DNA of 64,000 bases from JAFGPL01 sp963781805 (lineage in GTDB: Bacteria; Bacteroidota; Bacteroidia; Bacteroidales; UBA10428), in contig CAWAHF010000004.1 in NCBI GenBank assembly GCA_963781805.1, positions 2,976,001 to 3,040,000 of the forward strand. Direction: 5' to 3'. A program made the position numbers and the translations under genes. Shown piece by piece: positions 44,650 through 53,382 of the stretch (positions are counted from its first letter, which is position 1; each line of letters opens with the position of its first letter). The notes below the pieces were generated by a model. It was given only the letters and a program-made list of their open reading frames with translations. It was not told the DNA's origin and ran no database searches.

Positions 44650-44934
44650 ATGAAAAGAACGAAAATTTACATTGTTTTAGTGCTTATTTGCACAATTTTC
44701 CTGATAAATGGTTGTTCAAAAAAGGAAAAAACTGCTGATAATTGTGCAACACTTTCTACAGCAGCATCTGATGCTTTAACGGCATATAGTGCCAATCCTA
44801 ACTCGACAACTTGCGAGGCATTTGTACAGGCTATTAACAATTATTATCAGGGATGTGATTTAATACCAGCTTCAGTAAAGCAATCTTATGATGTATGGCT
44901 TCAACAAGTTGATTGTAGTGGGAGTGGAAAATAA
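44650..44934 (+). CDS. Small cysteine-containing lipoprotein
   Basis: A 94-residue protein: signal peptide ending LINGC (lipobox, Cys at about 22), then a short helical domain with four more cysteines (DNCATLSTA, TTCEAF, QGCDLIP, VDCSGSGK) that could form two disulfides. It is predicted to be an envelope lipoprotein. I know no function. Monocistronic, ending at a clear terminator. Confidence 0.8.
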   Translation: MKRTKIYIVLVLICTIFLINGCSKKEKTADNCATLSTAASDALTAYSANPNSTTCEAFVQAINNYYQGCDLIPASVKQSYDVWLQQVDCSGSGK

Positions 44935-44961
44935 GACATAAAATTCTAAATCATAAAAAAT

Positions 44962-44988
44962 ACCCGTTTATTTTGAACGGGTTTTTTT
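44962..44988 (+). terminator. Terminator of the small lipoprotein gene
   Basis: Stem ACCCGTT (44962-44968) / AACGGGT (44976-44982), 7-nt loop, seven T's. Confidence 0.85.
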
Positions 44989-45095
44989 ATTTCTAATCAA
45001 TAAAACTAATTCACCTTCTTAAACTTTTATTTCTTTCCCGAACTTTGTAATTTTATCTTAATTAACCTTCCCTTTTACCCTAAAAGAAGAATAAA

Positions 45096-45485
45096 ATGGA
45101 AAAATTAATTTTGATAATTGATGATGATCCTGATTATTCTCAAGCCATTAAGGAAATGCTTGAAAAAAATGGCTATCAGGTAGATACGGCTTCAAACAGC
45201 ACACTGGGTTTAAAAAAGTTGGAAAATAATAAACCAGACCTCATTCTGTTGGATGTGATGATGATTACCAGGGATGAAGGTTTCAATTTTGCACGGAAAT
45301 TAAAGAAGGATGAGAAGTATAAGAAGATTCCCATTCTTATGCTGACCGCGGTTAAAGAAGCCACCGGTTTTGACTTTGAACAGGAAGTCGGAGATAACAA
45401 ATGGTTGCCTGTAAATGATTATTGTGACAAGCTGACTAACAAAGAAGATTTGTTGCTAAAGGTCGAGAATTTGTTACAATCGTAA
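45096..45485 (+). CDS. Stand-alone response-regulator receiver protein
   Basis: A 129-residue CheY-like receiver: IIDDDPDYSQ acidic cluster, phospho-acceptor in LILLDVMM (about residue 53), a conserved Thr in PILMLTAVKE, lysine in YCDKLTNKEDL. An insert before the last lysine (GFDFEQEVGDNKWLPVNDY) is longer than in CheY and marks a subgroup I have seen annotated only as response regulator. No output domain and no kinase nearby. Confidence 0.92.
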   Translation: MEKLILIIDDDPDYSQAIKEMLEKNGYQVDTASNSTLGLKKLENNKPDLILLDVMMITRDEGFNFARKLKKDEKYKKIPILMLTAVKEATGFDFEQEVGDNKWLPVNDYCDKLTNKEDLLLKVENLLQS

Positions 45486-45505
45486 GCAGGAAACGAACTT
45501 TTTAA

Positions 45506-45545
45506 TTTAAAAAAAAAGGCACATGATATTAAGAATCCATGTGCC
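45506..45545. terminator. Bidirectional terminator
   Basis: Perfect stem GGCACATG (45518-45525) / CATGTGCC (45538-45545). On the minus strand it is followed by a T-rich tract, serving the membrane-protein gene from the right; on the plus strand it ends the receiver gene less strongly. Confidence 0.75.
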
Positions 45546-45569
45546 AGTTTGATATTTTTTGACCTTATT

Positions 45570-46304
45570 CTATTCCGTTATATTAGCTGTATTTGCATTT
45601 TTTTCGATAAGCACAGCTTCATACATGCTGGCAAATGAAGATTTAACCCACATGCTGGCAGGTAATATACCTACAAATAACAGGATAAATCCGAAAATAT
45701 AGATAAAGAAGGAGATAATACCCATTAAAAATATTGTCCATCCATATCCTTTGGTCATTCTCCAGCTTTCCTCCACGGCAACAATGGGATCCAGTTTTTT
45801 ATCCATCACAAGATACGAAACAAACACCAGGCGACAAGCTACAATTATTCCAGGGACTAAACAAAACATAGTGCCAAGTATTAAAAGTGCAGTTTTTAAC
45901 AAATTTGCAAAAACAATGTATAGGTAATTCTCTTTAAAACCCATAATTAGTGTTTCAAACTGGGGCCTGATACCACGAACAGCATGGAGAAACATGAGAT
46001 TAGCTCCGTACCTGATTACAGGGATTACCAAAAAAGCATATGCCAAAGCAAATATTCCCAGAATGATAGCTAAAATCCCCAGAACGGCAAAATTACCCAT
46101 ATTATATAAATCAAAGTCATGCCAGTCCCAATGCCAGTGGTCAGGACTTATGTTAATTCTGAATATCTGGGTCGGAGCATTGACTATTCCCAGAATTATC
46201 ACGACAAGCAACAATACAAGAAATTCTTTGCTCATTACTTTCCAACCGTTTCCAAAACTTCCATCAAAGGTTGTTTCCAATTTATTCTGATTTTGTGTTT
46301 CCAT
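45570..46304 (-). CDS. Multi-pass membrane protein of unknown function
   Basis: A 244-residue protein with about five to six TMs. A soluble N-terminus (WKVMSKEFLVLLLVV begins the first TM), an odd His/Trp-rich external loop (DHWHWDWHDFDLYN), then VPGIIVACRLVFVSYLVMDKKLDPIVAVEESWRMTKGYGWTIF, a pattern typical of the DUF975/YciC-like families. The loop might bind metal. Divergent from the membrane LuxR regulator at 46470. Confidence 0.78.
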   Translation of the reverse strand: METQNQNKLETTFDGSFGNGWKVMSKEFLVLLLVVIILGIVNAPTQIFRINISPDHWHWDWHDFDLYNMGNFAVLGILAIILGIFALAYAFLVIPVIRYGANLMFLHAVRGIRPQFETLIMGFKENYLYIVFANLLKTALLILGTMFCLVPGIIVACRLVFVSYLVMDKKLDPIVAVEESWRMTKGYGWTIFLMGIISFFIYIFGFILLFVGILPASMWVKSSFASMYEAVLIEKNANTANITE

Positions 46305-46469
46305 TATTTTTGTTTTATTAAACTTGATTACCAGACAAATTTATGAACTGATATTCCTTTCGACTGCATACCAAAGTAGTGTTTTTATAAATTCCTACTT
46401 TAGTATGCCCTCCAATACTTAAGTAGTGACTATTTTTACCTTCATGGTTTATATTTATATCTTTACCCT

Positions 46470-47396
46470 ATGATTCAACTGATTATACTCGTAATATTTA
46501 TTTTGACCCTTGGCATCATTTTAGCAGGAATCCTTATTTCCTCACATTTACGATCGACTTACCAGACGGATTTTATGTCAACCGTAATATTTTTCCAGGT
46601 TTTCTGGTTCGCGTATGGCTTTTATGTATTCTGGGGACAGGTTGTAGTTAATATTTTGCTTGCACAATATGCTGAACAGGAATTACTTATTTTAATTAAC
46701 AATATTGCTTTCTATCTGAGTTCTCCCTTTCTGATATTTGCCAGTTTTATGGCTGTCAAGTTTTCAAAAGAAATTACAGGAAGACGAAATACCGGAACTT
46801 TTATAACTATATATCTTACGATAAATACATTGATTTTTCCGGGAGTTGGTTTTATATTAAACAAATATCATATTATTGAAGCTCATAGCCTGGTAAAATA
46901 CGCCTTTATTCCGATTATCATTCTATGTTCCCTGATGAATACCTATTATTTGTTTTCTTTAAATAAGAAACAACTGATGTTAAAAACTTCTGATGTTAAA
47001 AGAATTGTGTCTGGTATAATTACCCTCATGTTAATTCAATGCTTATTCATACTTTTTTATGATAAAAATATCTACTTCACCCTATTATTCATTCTTGTCT
47101 TCTATCTAACAGGAGCATTTTTGCCAATCTACCTAAGATATGTGACTGACCTTTCTAAAATCCTGATCTCGAAAGGAATAAATTTTTCTTTTGATTCATT
47201 TTGCAAGAATTTTGAAATCTCCAAAAGGGAAAAGGAAATAATCATCGAAATTTGCAATGGTTTTAGCAATCAGCAAATTGCCGATAAACTTTTTATAAGT
47301 CTTCAAACAGTGAAAGATCATACACATCGGATCTACAGCAAAACAAATTGTAATAGTCGAACCCAATTGATAAGGATGGTGAGTGATAATGGCTAG
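46470..47396 (+). CDS. Membrane-bound LuxR-type regulator
   Basis: A 308-residue protein with about seven N-terminal TMs (residues 1-220) and a C-terminal LuxR/GerE helix-turn-helix: ISKREKEIIIEICNGFSNQQIADKLFISLQTVKDHTHRIYSK. It presumably senses an envelope signal and binds DNA from the membrane. It is divergent from the membrane protein at 45570, whose spacer may hold its site. Confidence 0.88.
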   Translation: MIQLIILVIFILTLGIILAGILISSHLRSTYQTDFMSTVIFFQVFWFAYGFYVFWGQVVVNILLAQYAEQELLILINNIAFYLSSPFLIFASFMAVKFSKEITGRRNTGTFITIYLTINTLIFPGVGFILNKYHIIEAHSLVKYAFIPIIILCSLMNTYYLFSLNKKQLMLKTSDVKRIVSGIITLMLIQCLFILFYDKNIYFTLLFILVFYLTGAFLPIYLRYVTDLSKILISKGINFSFDSFCKNFEISKREKEIIIEICNGFSNQQIADKLFISLQTVKDHTHRIYSKTNCNSRTQLIRMVSDNG

Positions 47397-47417
47397 TGTC
47401 AAGTCAGACATGAAAAA

Positions 47418-47512
47418 GCAGGTGAGTCATTCCGAACTTAATTCGGAATCTCAAGAGATGCTGATCTACCTGCCTGCCGCTTAAGCTCTGTCAAGCTGCA
47501 ATTCAGCTTGAC
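47418..47512 (+). repeat. Compound hairpins downstream of the LuxR gene
   Basis: GCAGGT (47418) pairs with ACCTGC (47468) around an inner ATTCCGAA/TTCGGAAT stem (47429-47449). A second hairpin has GTCAAGCTG/CAGCTTGAC (47490-47512) with a 5-nt loop. No T tract follows, so they are not simple terminators. The rest of 47397-47641 has no gene. Confidence 0.6.
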
Positions 47513-47641
47513 TATACGATAAGTTAAAATTGAAATGACCTGAGAGGTTAGTTGAATTTGAAAAATACTCCATATAAATTATTGCATATTACTTCCTAAA
47601 AGTGACGCTAATTCACTTCATCCTGAAGTACCTGTATAAAT

Positions 47642-47665
47642 AAAAAAAGCTCCCTAAGGAGCTTT
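47642..47665 (-). terminator. Terminator of the secreted peptide gene
   Basis: Stem AAAGCTCC/GGAGCTTT (47646-47665), 4-nt loop, with the T tract on the minus strand. Confidence 0.85.
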
Positions 47666-47679
47666 AACTTTTCAAAAAC

Positions 47680-47958
47680 TTATTTTTTTGGAGCACAGGC
47701 CGGTTTATCCTTTGAACAACAAGCTTTATCACCGGTTTTGGTACAGGTTGATTTTTCTCCTGATGCCTTTGTACATTCACTTTTCTTTTCTGTTTCTTTA
47801 TTCTCGGTTGTTTTTGAATCTGTTTCCTGATTCTCCTTCTTAGTAGGTTCGTCATTTACAGTATATACATTTGTACTCGAATAAACAGCAGCAAAAGTTG
47901 GAGCGGAAAAAACTCCCAGAAAACCTAATACAACTAAAATCTGAAATGCCCTTTTCAT
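47680..47958 (-). CDS. Small secreted Lys/Cys-rich protein
   Basis: A 92-residue protein: signal peptide (residues 1-23, ending APTFAA), a Lys/Glu/Thr-rich linker, and a C-terminal stretch with six cysteines (SECTKASG, STCTKTG, KACCSKDKPACAPKK). It could bind metal or be cross-linked. The family is unknown to me. Low-complexity composition makes similarity searches unreliable. It has its own terminator. Confidence 0.72.
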   Translation of the reverse strand: MKRAFQILVVLGFLGVFSAPTFAAVYSSTNVYTVNDEPTKKENQETDSKTTENKETEKKSECTKASGEKSTCTKTGDKACCSKDKPACAPKK

Positions 47959-48121
47959 AATATTTGTTTTTAATGATTAACACTTATGTAAAAATAGAAA
48001 CATTCAATTTTAGAATTTGTTAAGTGTTTGTTAAAATAAAAAAGAAATACAGGAATCAGAGAATTCATCCCCCATACAGAGTAGGATTCTATTGAGAGAG
48101 GTTTTCATCCCTAAATCATAT

Positions 48122-48772
48122 TTAAAATTTGGCTAAAATTGTTTTGCCTGCCCGTGAAAACTGATTAAGCTGAGCAACAATCTCAACGGATTTTGGCAGA
48201 AAAATATCAACTCTTGAACCAAACTTAATAAATCCAAGTTCATCTCCCTGCCGCACTTCTTCGCCGGTTTTTGCATTGGTAATGATACGACGTGCAACTG
48301 CTCCGGCAATCTGTCTAATCAGAATTTTTGTATCTCCATTTTTTATAACAATTGTGGAACGCTCATTTTCGGTGGATGATTTTGGATGCCAGGCTACCAG
48401 GTATTTACCGGGATGATATTTGGTGTAATCAATCACACCGCCAATCGGGTAATAATTGATGTGAACATTAAGCGGTGACATGAAAATTGATACCTGAATC
48501 CGTTCATCATTAAAATATTCCTGTTCGATGGTTGGTTCGATCACAACTATTTTCCCATCTGCAGGTGCATATATCAGTTTGTCATCCAAGTCAATAATCC
48601 TGTTGGGATTACGGAAAAACCACAGAATCAACAGATATAAAATAAGAAACACGATGATGAGCGGAATTGCCAGATATGCTATCTCAATAAATTTAGCGGT
48701 TAATGCTATTAATATTGCTAGTGTTATACCGGAAAAAGCAACGATTGTGTAACCCTGTTTATGTATTTTCAT
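48122..48772 (-). CDS. psd: Phosphatidylserine decarboxylase
   Basis: A 216-residue membrane-associated decarboxylase of the short form. Two N-terminal TMs (about 10-55) precede RNPNRIIDLDDKLIYAPADGKIV, then NVHINYYPIGGVIDYTKYHPG and the processing region GFIKFGSRVDIFLP, where the serine becomes the pyruvoyl group after self-cleavage at Gly-Ser. It makes phosphatidylethanolamine. Only 7 nt separate it from cdsA, so two steps of phospholipid synthesis are co-transcribed. Confidence 0.93.
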   Translation of the reverse strand: MKIHKQGYTIVAFSGITLAILIALTAKFIEIAYLAIPLIIVFLILYLLILWFFRNPNRIIDLDDKLIYAPADGKIVVIEPTIEQEYFNDERIQVSIFMSPLNVHINYYPIGGVIDYTKYHPGKYLVAWHPKSSTENERSTIVIKNGDTKILIRQIAGAVARRIITNAKTGEEVRQGDELGFIKFGSRVDIFLPKSVEIVAQLNQFSRAGKTILAKF

Positions 48773-48779
48773 AATACTA

Positions 48780-49595
48780 TTATGGTTTAAATATTAGCAG
48801 ATAGGTAAATACAAGCGGACTGCTTAGCAATACAGAGTCGATTCTGTCAAGCATACCTCCATGACCCGGTAATATTTTCCCGGAATCTTTAATATTCGCA
48901 GTTCTTTTAAACATCGATTCTACCAAATCTCCATACACCCCCACCACAGATATGATGAGTCCAATAACCAGCCAATTGGCTAAACTAAGCTGGTTTAACC
49001 ACTGATTCAGAAAATATGCCAGAACCAATGTAATCAACGTACCACCAATGAAACCCTCCCAGGATTTCTTGGGTGAGATTCTCTCAAATAATTTGTGCCT
49101 GCCCAATGTGATACCTGTTAAATAAGCAGAGGTATCGTTTGTCCAAAGCAGAATAAAAAATCCAAGAACAATCTGATAAGAATAACCACCGTGCTCAAAG
49201 AATGCAAAGTGATTAAACAAACTTAACGGAACTGATACATATAAGATACCAAAAATTGTGACAGAGATATTTATTAACGGGGTATCATTCTTTATGTAAA
49301 GTTCTGCCACAACTATTATAATTAGTAAAGGTACAATCAATGTCAAAAATAATGGCGAATTCTCAAAAGCACAGACATAGAATGCCGTTGCGAACAAAAT
49401 GGAGCCTGTGATGATTCCCAATATTTTCCCTGAAGTATGTCCTGAGTTGCCAGCCAGTTGATAAAATTCCCATAGCGCCAATATATTAATTACCAGGAAT
49501 AAGATTCCGAAAGTATACTTGCCGACAAAAAGCGCACCTGTAAACACAATGAGATAAATTAGTCCGGTCAAAGATCTGGTTAGCAGGTTTTTCAA
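48780..49595 (-). CDS. cdsA: Phosphatidate cytidylyltransferase
   Basis: A 271-residue integral membrane enzyme making CDP-diacylglycerol. It has about eight TMs and the family signature near the C-terminus: ISPKKSWEGFIGGTL and SVVGVYGDLVESMFKRTANIKDSGKILPGHGGMLDRIDS, with the metal-binding aspartates. It overlaps the upstream DUF2007-like gene by 4 nt (ATGA), so translation is coupled, and precedes psd. Confidence 0.96.
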   Translation of the reverse strand: MKNLLTRSLTGLIYLIVFTGALFVGKYTFGILFLVINILALWEFYQLAGNSGHTSGKILGIITGSILFATAFYVCAFENSPLFLTLIVPLLIIIVVAELYIKNDTPLINISVTIFGILYVSVPLSLFNHFAFFEHGGYSYQIVLGFFILLWTNDTSAYLTGITLGRHKLFERISPKKSWEGFIGGTLITLVLAYFLNQWLNQLSLANWLVIGLIISVVGVYGDLVESMFKRTANIKDSGKILPGHGGMLDRIDSVLLSSPLVFTYLLIFKP

Positions 49596-49795
49596 TTTTC
49601 AAGTTCTTTAAGTAAATATTTAGCTTTTATGGTATCGTCCCTGTAAACATAAATTTCAATTTCTCCAAAATGATAAAATCTGTCTTTTTTATCAACCACC
49701 ACATTTTGAATGTCATTTTCAGTAAGAATACCTTTGGCAAGTTCTGCAATAAAATCCTCGGTAGTGCTGAATATCAAGACCCAATCTTTCTCCAT
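49592..49795 (-). CDS. DUF2007-like signal-transducing domain protein
   Basis: A 67-residue protein, starting WVLIFSTTEDFIAELAKGIL, ending YLLKELEN. The fold pattern (beta-alpha-beta with NDIQNVVVDKKD) resembles DUF2007 family proteins found in many Bacteroidota. Function unknown. It is placed between ftsH and cdsA in an apparent minus-strand operon. Confidence 0.78.
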   Translation of the reverse strand: MEKDWVLIFSTTEDFIAELAKGILTENDIQNVVVDKKDRFYHFGEIEIYVYRDDTIKAKYLLKELEN

Positions 49796-49831
49796 TAAAT
49801 CCTTTTATAAGACAATTTTAAAATCCGGGGG

Positions 49832-51916
49832 CTATGCAGATTTTTTTATTACAGGCGATTTTTTTGAATTTTTGTTAGTTACGTTTTTGCTTTTTACGGT
49901 TTCTTGTTTCCTCGGTTTCTTCCTGATGGTTGGTTTAGGGGTCTCCAAAATTTCAGGTGTCTGTGTTTTATGTTCTCTCTTACCAAAGATTTTTTCCAGA
50001 TCTTCGCTGAAAAGAACCTCTTTTTCAAGCAAAAGATCACCCAGCTTTTGCAAACCTTCCTTATTTTCTCTGAGCACTTTCAAGGCACGTTGATATTGGT
50101 TATCAACAATTTTTTTAACTTCAGAATCAATCAGTTCGGCAGTTTTTTCACTGTAAGGTTTTGTAAATGAGTATTCACTCTGACCAGTGGAATCATAAAA
50201 ACTAAGATTACCTATTTCATCACTTAGTCCGAAATAGCTAACCATTGCATAAGCCTGTTTGGTCACTCTTTCCAAATCGTTCAGAGCGCCTGTGGATATT
50301 TTTTCAAAAACAATAGACTCAGATGCGCGGCCACCTAAGGCAGAACACATTTCATCCAGTAGCTGTTCTTTGTTTGTAATTTGTCTTTCTTCCGGAACAT
50401 ACCATGCAGCGCCAAGTGCTTTGCCTCTAGGTATAATGGTTACTTTCACTAACGGATTCGCATATTTTAATAACCAGCTGACAGTGGCATGCCCTGCTTC
50501 ATGATAAGCGATGGTTCGTTTTTCTTCGTTAGTAATTATCTTGTTCTTTTTTTCGAGTCCACCAACAATTCGATCGACGGCATCAAGAAAATCCTGTCTC
50601 TGAACATGTTTTTTGTTTTTCCGTGCCGCTATCAGGGCAGATTCGTTGCAAACGTTGGCTATATCAGCACCGGAAAAACCAGGAGTCTGTTTTGCCAGAA
50701 AATCCAGATCGAGGCCTTTTTCAATTTTCAAAGGCTTTAAATGAACAAGAAATATTTCTTTACGTTCATTCAGATCAGGTAATTCAACGTTGATTTGTCT
50801 GTCGAAACGTCCGGCCCTTAGCAATGCACGATCAAGTATGTCAGCCCGGTTTGTGGCTGCCAGAATGATTACTCCGGCATTGGAAGCAAAACCATCCATT
50901 TCGGTAAGTAACTGATTAAGTGTATTTTCACGTTCGTCGTTTGCGCCAAAATTAGGATTTCTGCCCCTGGCACGACCAATTGCATCAATTTCGTCGATGA
51001 ACACAATGCAGGGAGCCTTTTCTTTGGCTTGTTTAAATAAGTCTCTTACACGCGATGCACCAACTCCTACGAACATTTCTACAAAATCGGAACCTGACAT
51101 GGAAAAAAAAGGTACATGAGCTTCGCCTGCAACGGCTTTAGCCAGCAACGTTTTACCTGTGCCCGGAGGGCCCACCAACAGAGCTCCTTTGGGAATTTTT
51201 CCTCCCAAATCGGTATATTTTTTAGGGTTTTTAAGAAAATCAACAATCTCCTTAATTTCAACTTTTGCTTCTTCAAGCCCGGCCACATCATTAAAATTGA
51301 TCTGAACATTTGTGTCCTTATCAAATATTCTGGCTTTCGATTTTCCCACATTAAAAATGTTTGAAGCTCCGCCGCCAGTTCCACCACTCATTTTTCTGAA
51401 AATGGCAAACCATAATATTATCAGCAACAACGGTAGGATAAGCCATCCGAACATCTCACCAAAATCTTTACGCGTAGCGCTATCGGGATATATTTTTTCT
51501 GATTTTGGCAGATTCGCCTGTACTTCATCGAGTTGTTTCAGAAAATAATCAACCGAGGGTATGTCGAACGAATAATGCGGACCCGTACGCGCAAACTTGC
51601 CAAACCCTCTTTCCAGAACTTTTTTATATTCGGGTTTATCCAATGCATTGTCCTTAAGATAAACATCCACCGTTTTTCCGTTAACAATTACTATATGGTC
51701 AACATCTCCTTTAAGCAACATATTGGTTTCAAAATCCTTCATGGTGGTTTTCAGGGTTCCCGAACCCTGATTGAAAAGCCACATGGAAAGAAATACCAGG
51801 ATAATCAAAACATAAATCCAGGTAACATTAAATTTGGGTTTACGGTTCTCAGGTCCCTGTCCGCTATCTGGTGGTACTTTTTTATTTACTTTTCTAATAT
51901 CTTCTTTTTCAGGCAT
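49832..51916 (-). CDS. ftsH: ATP-dependent zinc metalloprotease FtsH
   Basis: A 694-residue membrane-anchored AAA+ protease that degrades misfolded membrane proteins and regulators. TMs at about 29-48 and 150-170 flank a periplasmic domain. Walker A GPPGTGKT, Walker B IVFIDEIDAIG, second-region R-finger DRALLRAGRFDRQ, and the zinc site HEAGH are clear. A positively charged C-terminal tail follows the protease domain. In the run rsfS-ftsH-DUF2007-cdsA-psd. Confidence 0.97.
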   Translation of the reverse strand: MPEKEDIRKVNKKVPPDSGQGPENRKPKFNVTWIYVLIILVFLSMWLFNQGSGTLKTTMKDFETNMLLKGDVDHIVIVNGKTVDVYLKDNALDKPEYKKVLERGFGKFARTGPHYSFDIPSVDYFLKQLDEVQANLPKSEKIYPDSATRKDFGEMFGWLILPLLLIILWFAIFRKMSGGTGGGASNIFNVGKSKARIFDKDTNVQINFNDVAGLEEAKVEIKEIVDFLKNPKKYTDLGGKIPKGALLVGPPGTGKTLLAKAVAGEAHVPFFSMSGSDFVEMFVGVGASRVRDLFKQAKEKAPCIVFIDEIDAIGRARGRNPNFGANDERENTLNQLLTEMDGFASNAGVIILAATNRADILDRALLRAGRFDRQINVELPDLNERKEIFLVHLKPLKIEKGLDLDFLAKQTPGFSGADIANVCNESALIAARKNKKHVQRQDFLDAVDRIVGGLEKKNKIITNEEKRTIAYHEAGHATVSWLLKYANPLVKVTIIPRGKALGAAWYVPEERQITNKEQLLDEMCSALGGRASESIVFEKISTGALNDLERVTKQAYAMVSYFGLSDEIGNLSFYDSTGQSEYSFTKPYSEKTAELIDSEVKKIVDNQYQRALKVLRENKEGLQKLGDLLLEKEVLFSEDLEKIFGKREHKTQTPEILETPKPTIRKKPRKQETVKSKNVTNKNSKKSPVIKKSA

Positions 51917-51936
51917 CTCTAAATTTACTTTGGTAA

Positions 51937-52293
51937 TTAATCTTCTTCGATAATACTAATTTGTGCGTCTCCCCACAAATCTTCCAGTTTATAATAATCA
52001 CGAATTTCTTTTTGAAAAATATGAACCACGATGTTGCTATAATCTATCAAAATCCATTGCGCATTTTGAATTCCTTCAATATGTCCTTTATTAATTCCAT
52101 GTTTTTCCTTTACCTTCTCCTCCACCGATTCTGCAATAGCGCTAACCTGTGTGGTAGAATCTCCATGACAAATAACAAAATAGTCGCAAAATGCATATTT
52201 AACACTCGATAAATTTATAACTACAATCTCTTTCCCCTTTTTCTCAAGAATACTATCTGTAATTGTTTTTAAAATCTCTTTTTCTTCAATCAA
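51937..52293 (-). CDS. rsfS: Ribosomal silencing factor RsfS
   Basis: A 118-residue iojap/YbeB protein that binds L14 of the 50S subunit and blocks subunit joining in starvation. Typical motifs: YFVICHGDSTTQVSAIAESVEEKV, HGINKGHIEGIQNAQWILIDY and VVHIFQKEIRDYYKLEDLWGDA. It lies 20 nt upstream of ftsH on the same strand and heads the operon; a promoter element is at 52324. Confidence 0.95.
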   Translation of the reverse strand: MIEEKEILKTITDSILEKKGKEIVVINLSSVKYAFCDYFVICHGDSTTQVSAIAESVEEKVKEKHGINKGHIEGIQNAQWILIDYSNIVVHIFQKEIRDYYKLEDLWGDAQISIIEED

Positions 52294-52323
52294 ATTATCA
52301 GCTTATTAGTTATGAATTCCAGA

Positions 52324-52331
52324 CAAAAGTA
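52324..52331 (-). promoter_or_regulatory. Probable -7 element of the rsfS-ftsH operon
   Basis: On the minus strand TACTTTTG, matching TAnnTTTG, 30 nt before the rsfS ATG. Confidence 0.5.
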
Positions 52332-52474
52332 ATCAAATTAATCTTTCAATGATTTAAAATAAATAGTTCAGTAAATTTGTTGACATTTTAAACTGTCATA
52401 AATTCATAAAATCGCATCTTTTCATTATCAAGAATAGTACCAATCCTGTAAATGAAACAAATTTAGTCCGAAAA

Positions 52475-53224
52475 ATGAATAAATTCAATCTTAATGCCAG
52501 GCTGCAATACCATGAAAAACTAGACTCAACAAATAATTATGCCTTAAAACTATTAAAAGAATCCCAACCCGAAGAAGGAACTGTAATTATGGCAGACTTT
52601 CAGACATTGGGAAAAGGTCAACGAAACAATCGTTGGGAAAGTGAAAAAAAAAGAAATATAACCCTTAGCATTATTCTGTATCCCGAATTCCTTGAAGCTG
52701 AAAAGCAGTTTTATCTTTCTATGGCAATATCCCTCGGTCTGGTTTCATTTTTAAACAACTATCACCTTGATGTAACCATTAAATGGCCAAATGATATATA
52801 TATCCAGCGAAAAAAAATTGCAGGATTACTTATCGAAAACTCAATGGTAAAAAGAAATTTAATGAATTCGGTTTCAGGTATAGGGCTAAATGTAAACCAG
52901 GAACGCTTTTCAAAAGAAATTCCAAATCCTACCTCAATGTATCTGGAATTAAAAAAGACCTTCGACCTAAAAGAGGTCCAGAAATCACTTTTAAATTCGG
53001 TGGAAGACTGGCTCGTAAAACTATATCTAAAAGAGTATCAAATTATAAAACAATCATACGAACAGAAGATGTTGTTTCGGAACGAATGGTCTGATTTTCT
53101 GCTCGGAAATGTTCGCTTCTCAGGTAAAATTACCGGTGTCAATGAATATGGTCAGCTGATAATTACTGATGACAAAAGTGCAGTCAGAACATTCAACTTT
53201 AAAGAAGTGGAATATTGTTTATGA
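52475..53224 (+). CDS. birA: Biotin--[acetyl-CoA-carboxylase] ligase
   Basis: A 249-residue biotin protein ligase without the N-terminal HTH of E. coli BirA, so enzyme only, not repressor. Motifs: LDSTNNYALKLL, the ATP/biotin loop QTLGKGQRNNRWES, IKWPNDIYIQRKKIAGLLIEN, and SGIGLNVNQ. The C-terminal SH3-like domain ends in VRTFNFKEVEYC. Divergent from rsfS. Confidence 0.95.
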   Translation: MNKFNLNARLQYHEKLDSTNNYALKLLKESQPEEGTVIMADFQTLGKGQRNNRWESEKKRNITLSIILYPEFLEAEKQFYLSMAISLGLVSFLNNYHLDVTIKWPNDIYIQRKKIAGLLIENSMVKRNLMNSVSGIGLNVNQERFSKEIPNPTSMYLELKKTFDLKEVQKSLLNSVEDWLVKLYLKEYQIIKQSYEQKMLFRNEWSDFLLGNVRFSGKITGVNEYGQLIITDDKSAVRTFNFKEVEYCL

Positions 53225-53346
53225 GTTGCTATTGCTTTAGGGAATAATATAATAATTCATTAAACAGCAAGCCTTGATTTTTCAGTTGGATTTTGTTCCT
53301 CAAATTTTTTGCATTTCATCACAATAAAAGAGTCATAATATAATTT

Positions 53347-53354
53347 TATATTTG
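53347..53354 (+). promoter_or_regulatory. Probable -7 element of the PASTA gene
   Basis: TATATTTG matches TAnnTTTG, 29 nt before the ATG. Confidence 0.5.
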
Positions 53355-53382
53355 TTATTTTGAAATTTAAACTTCTTCCGGG

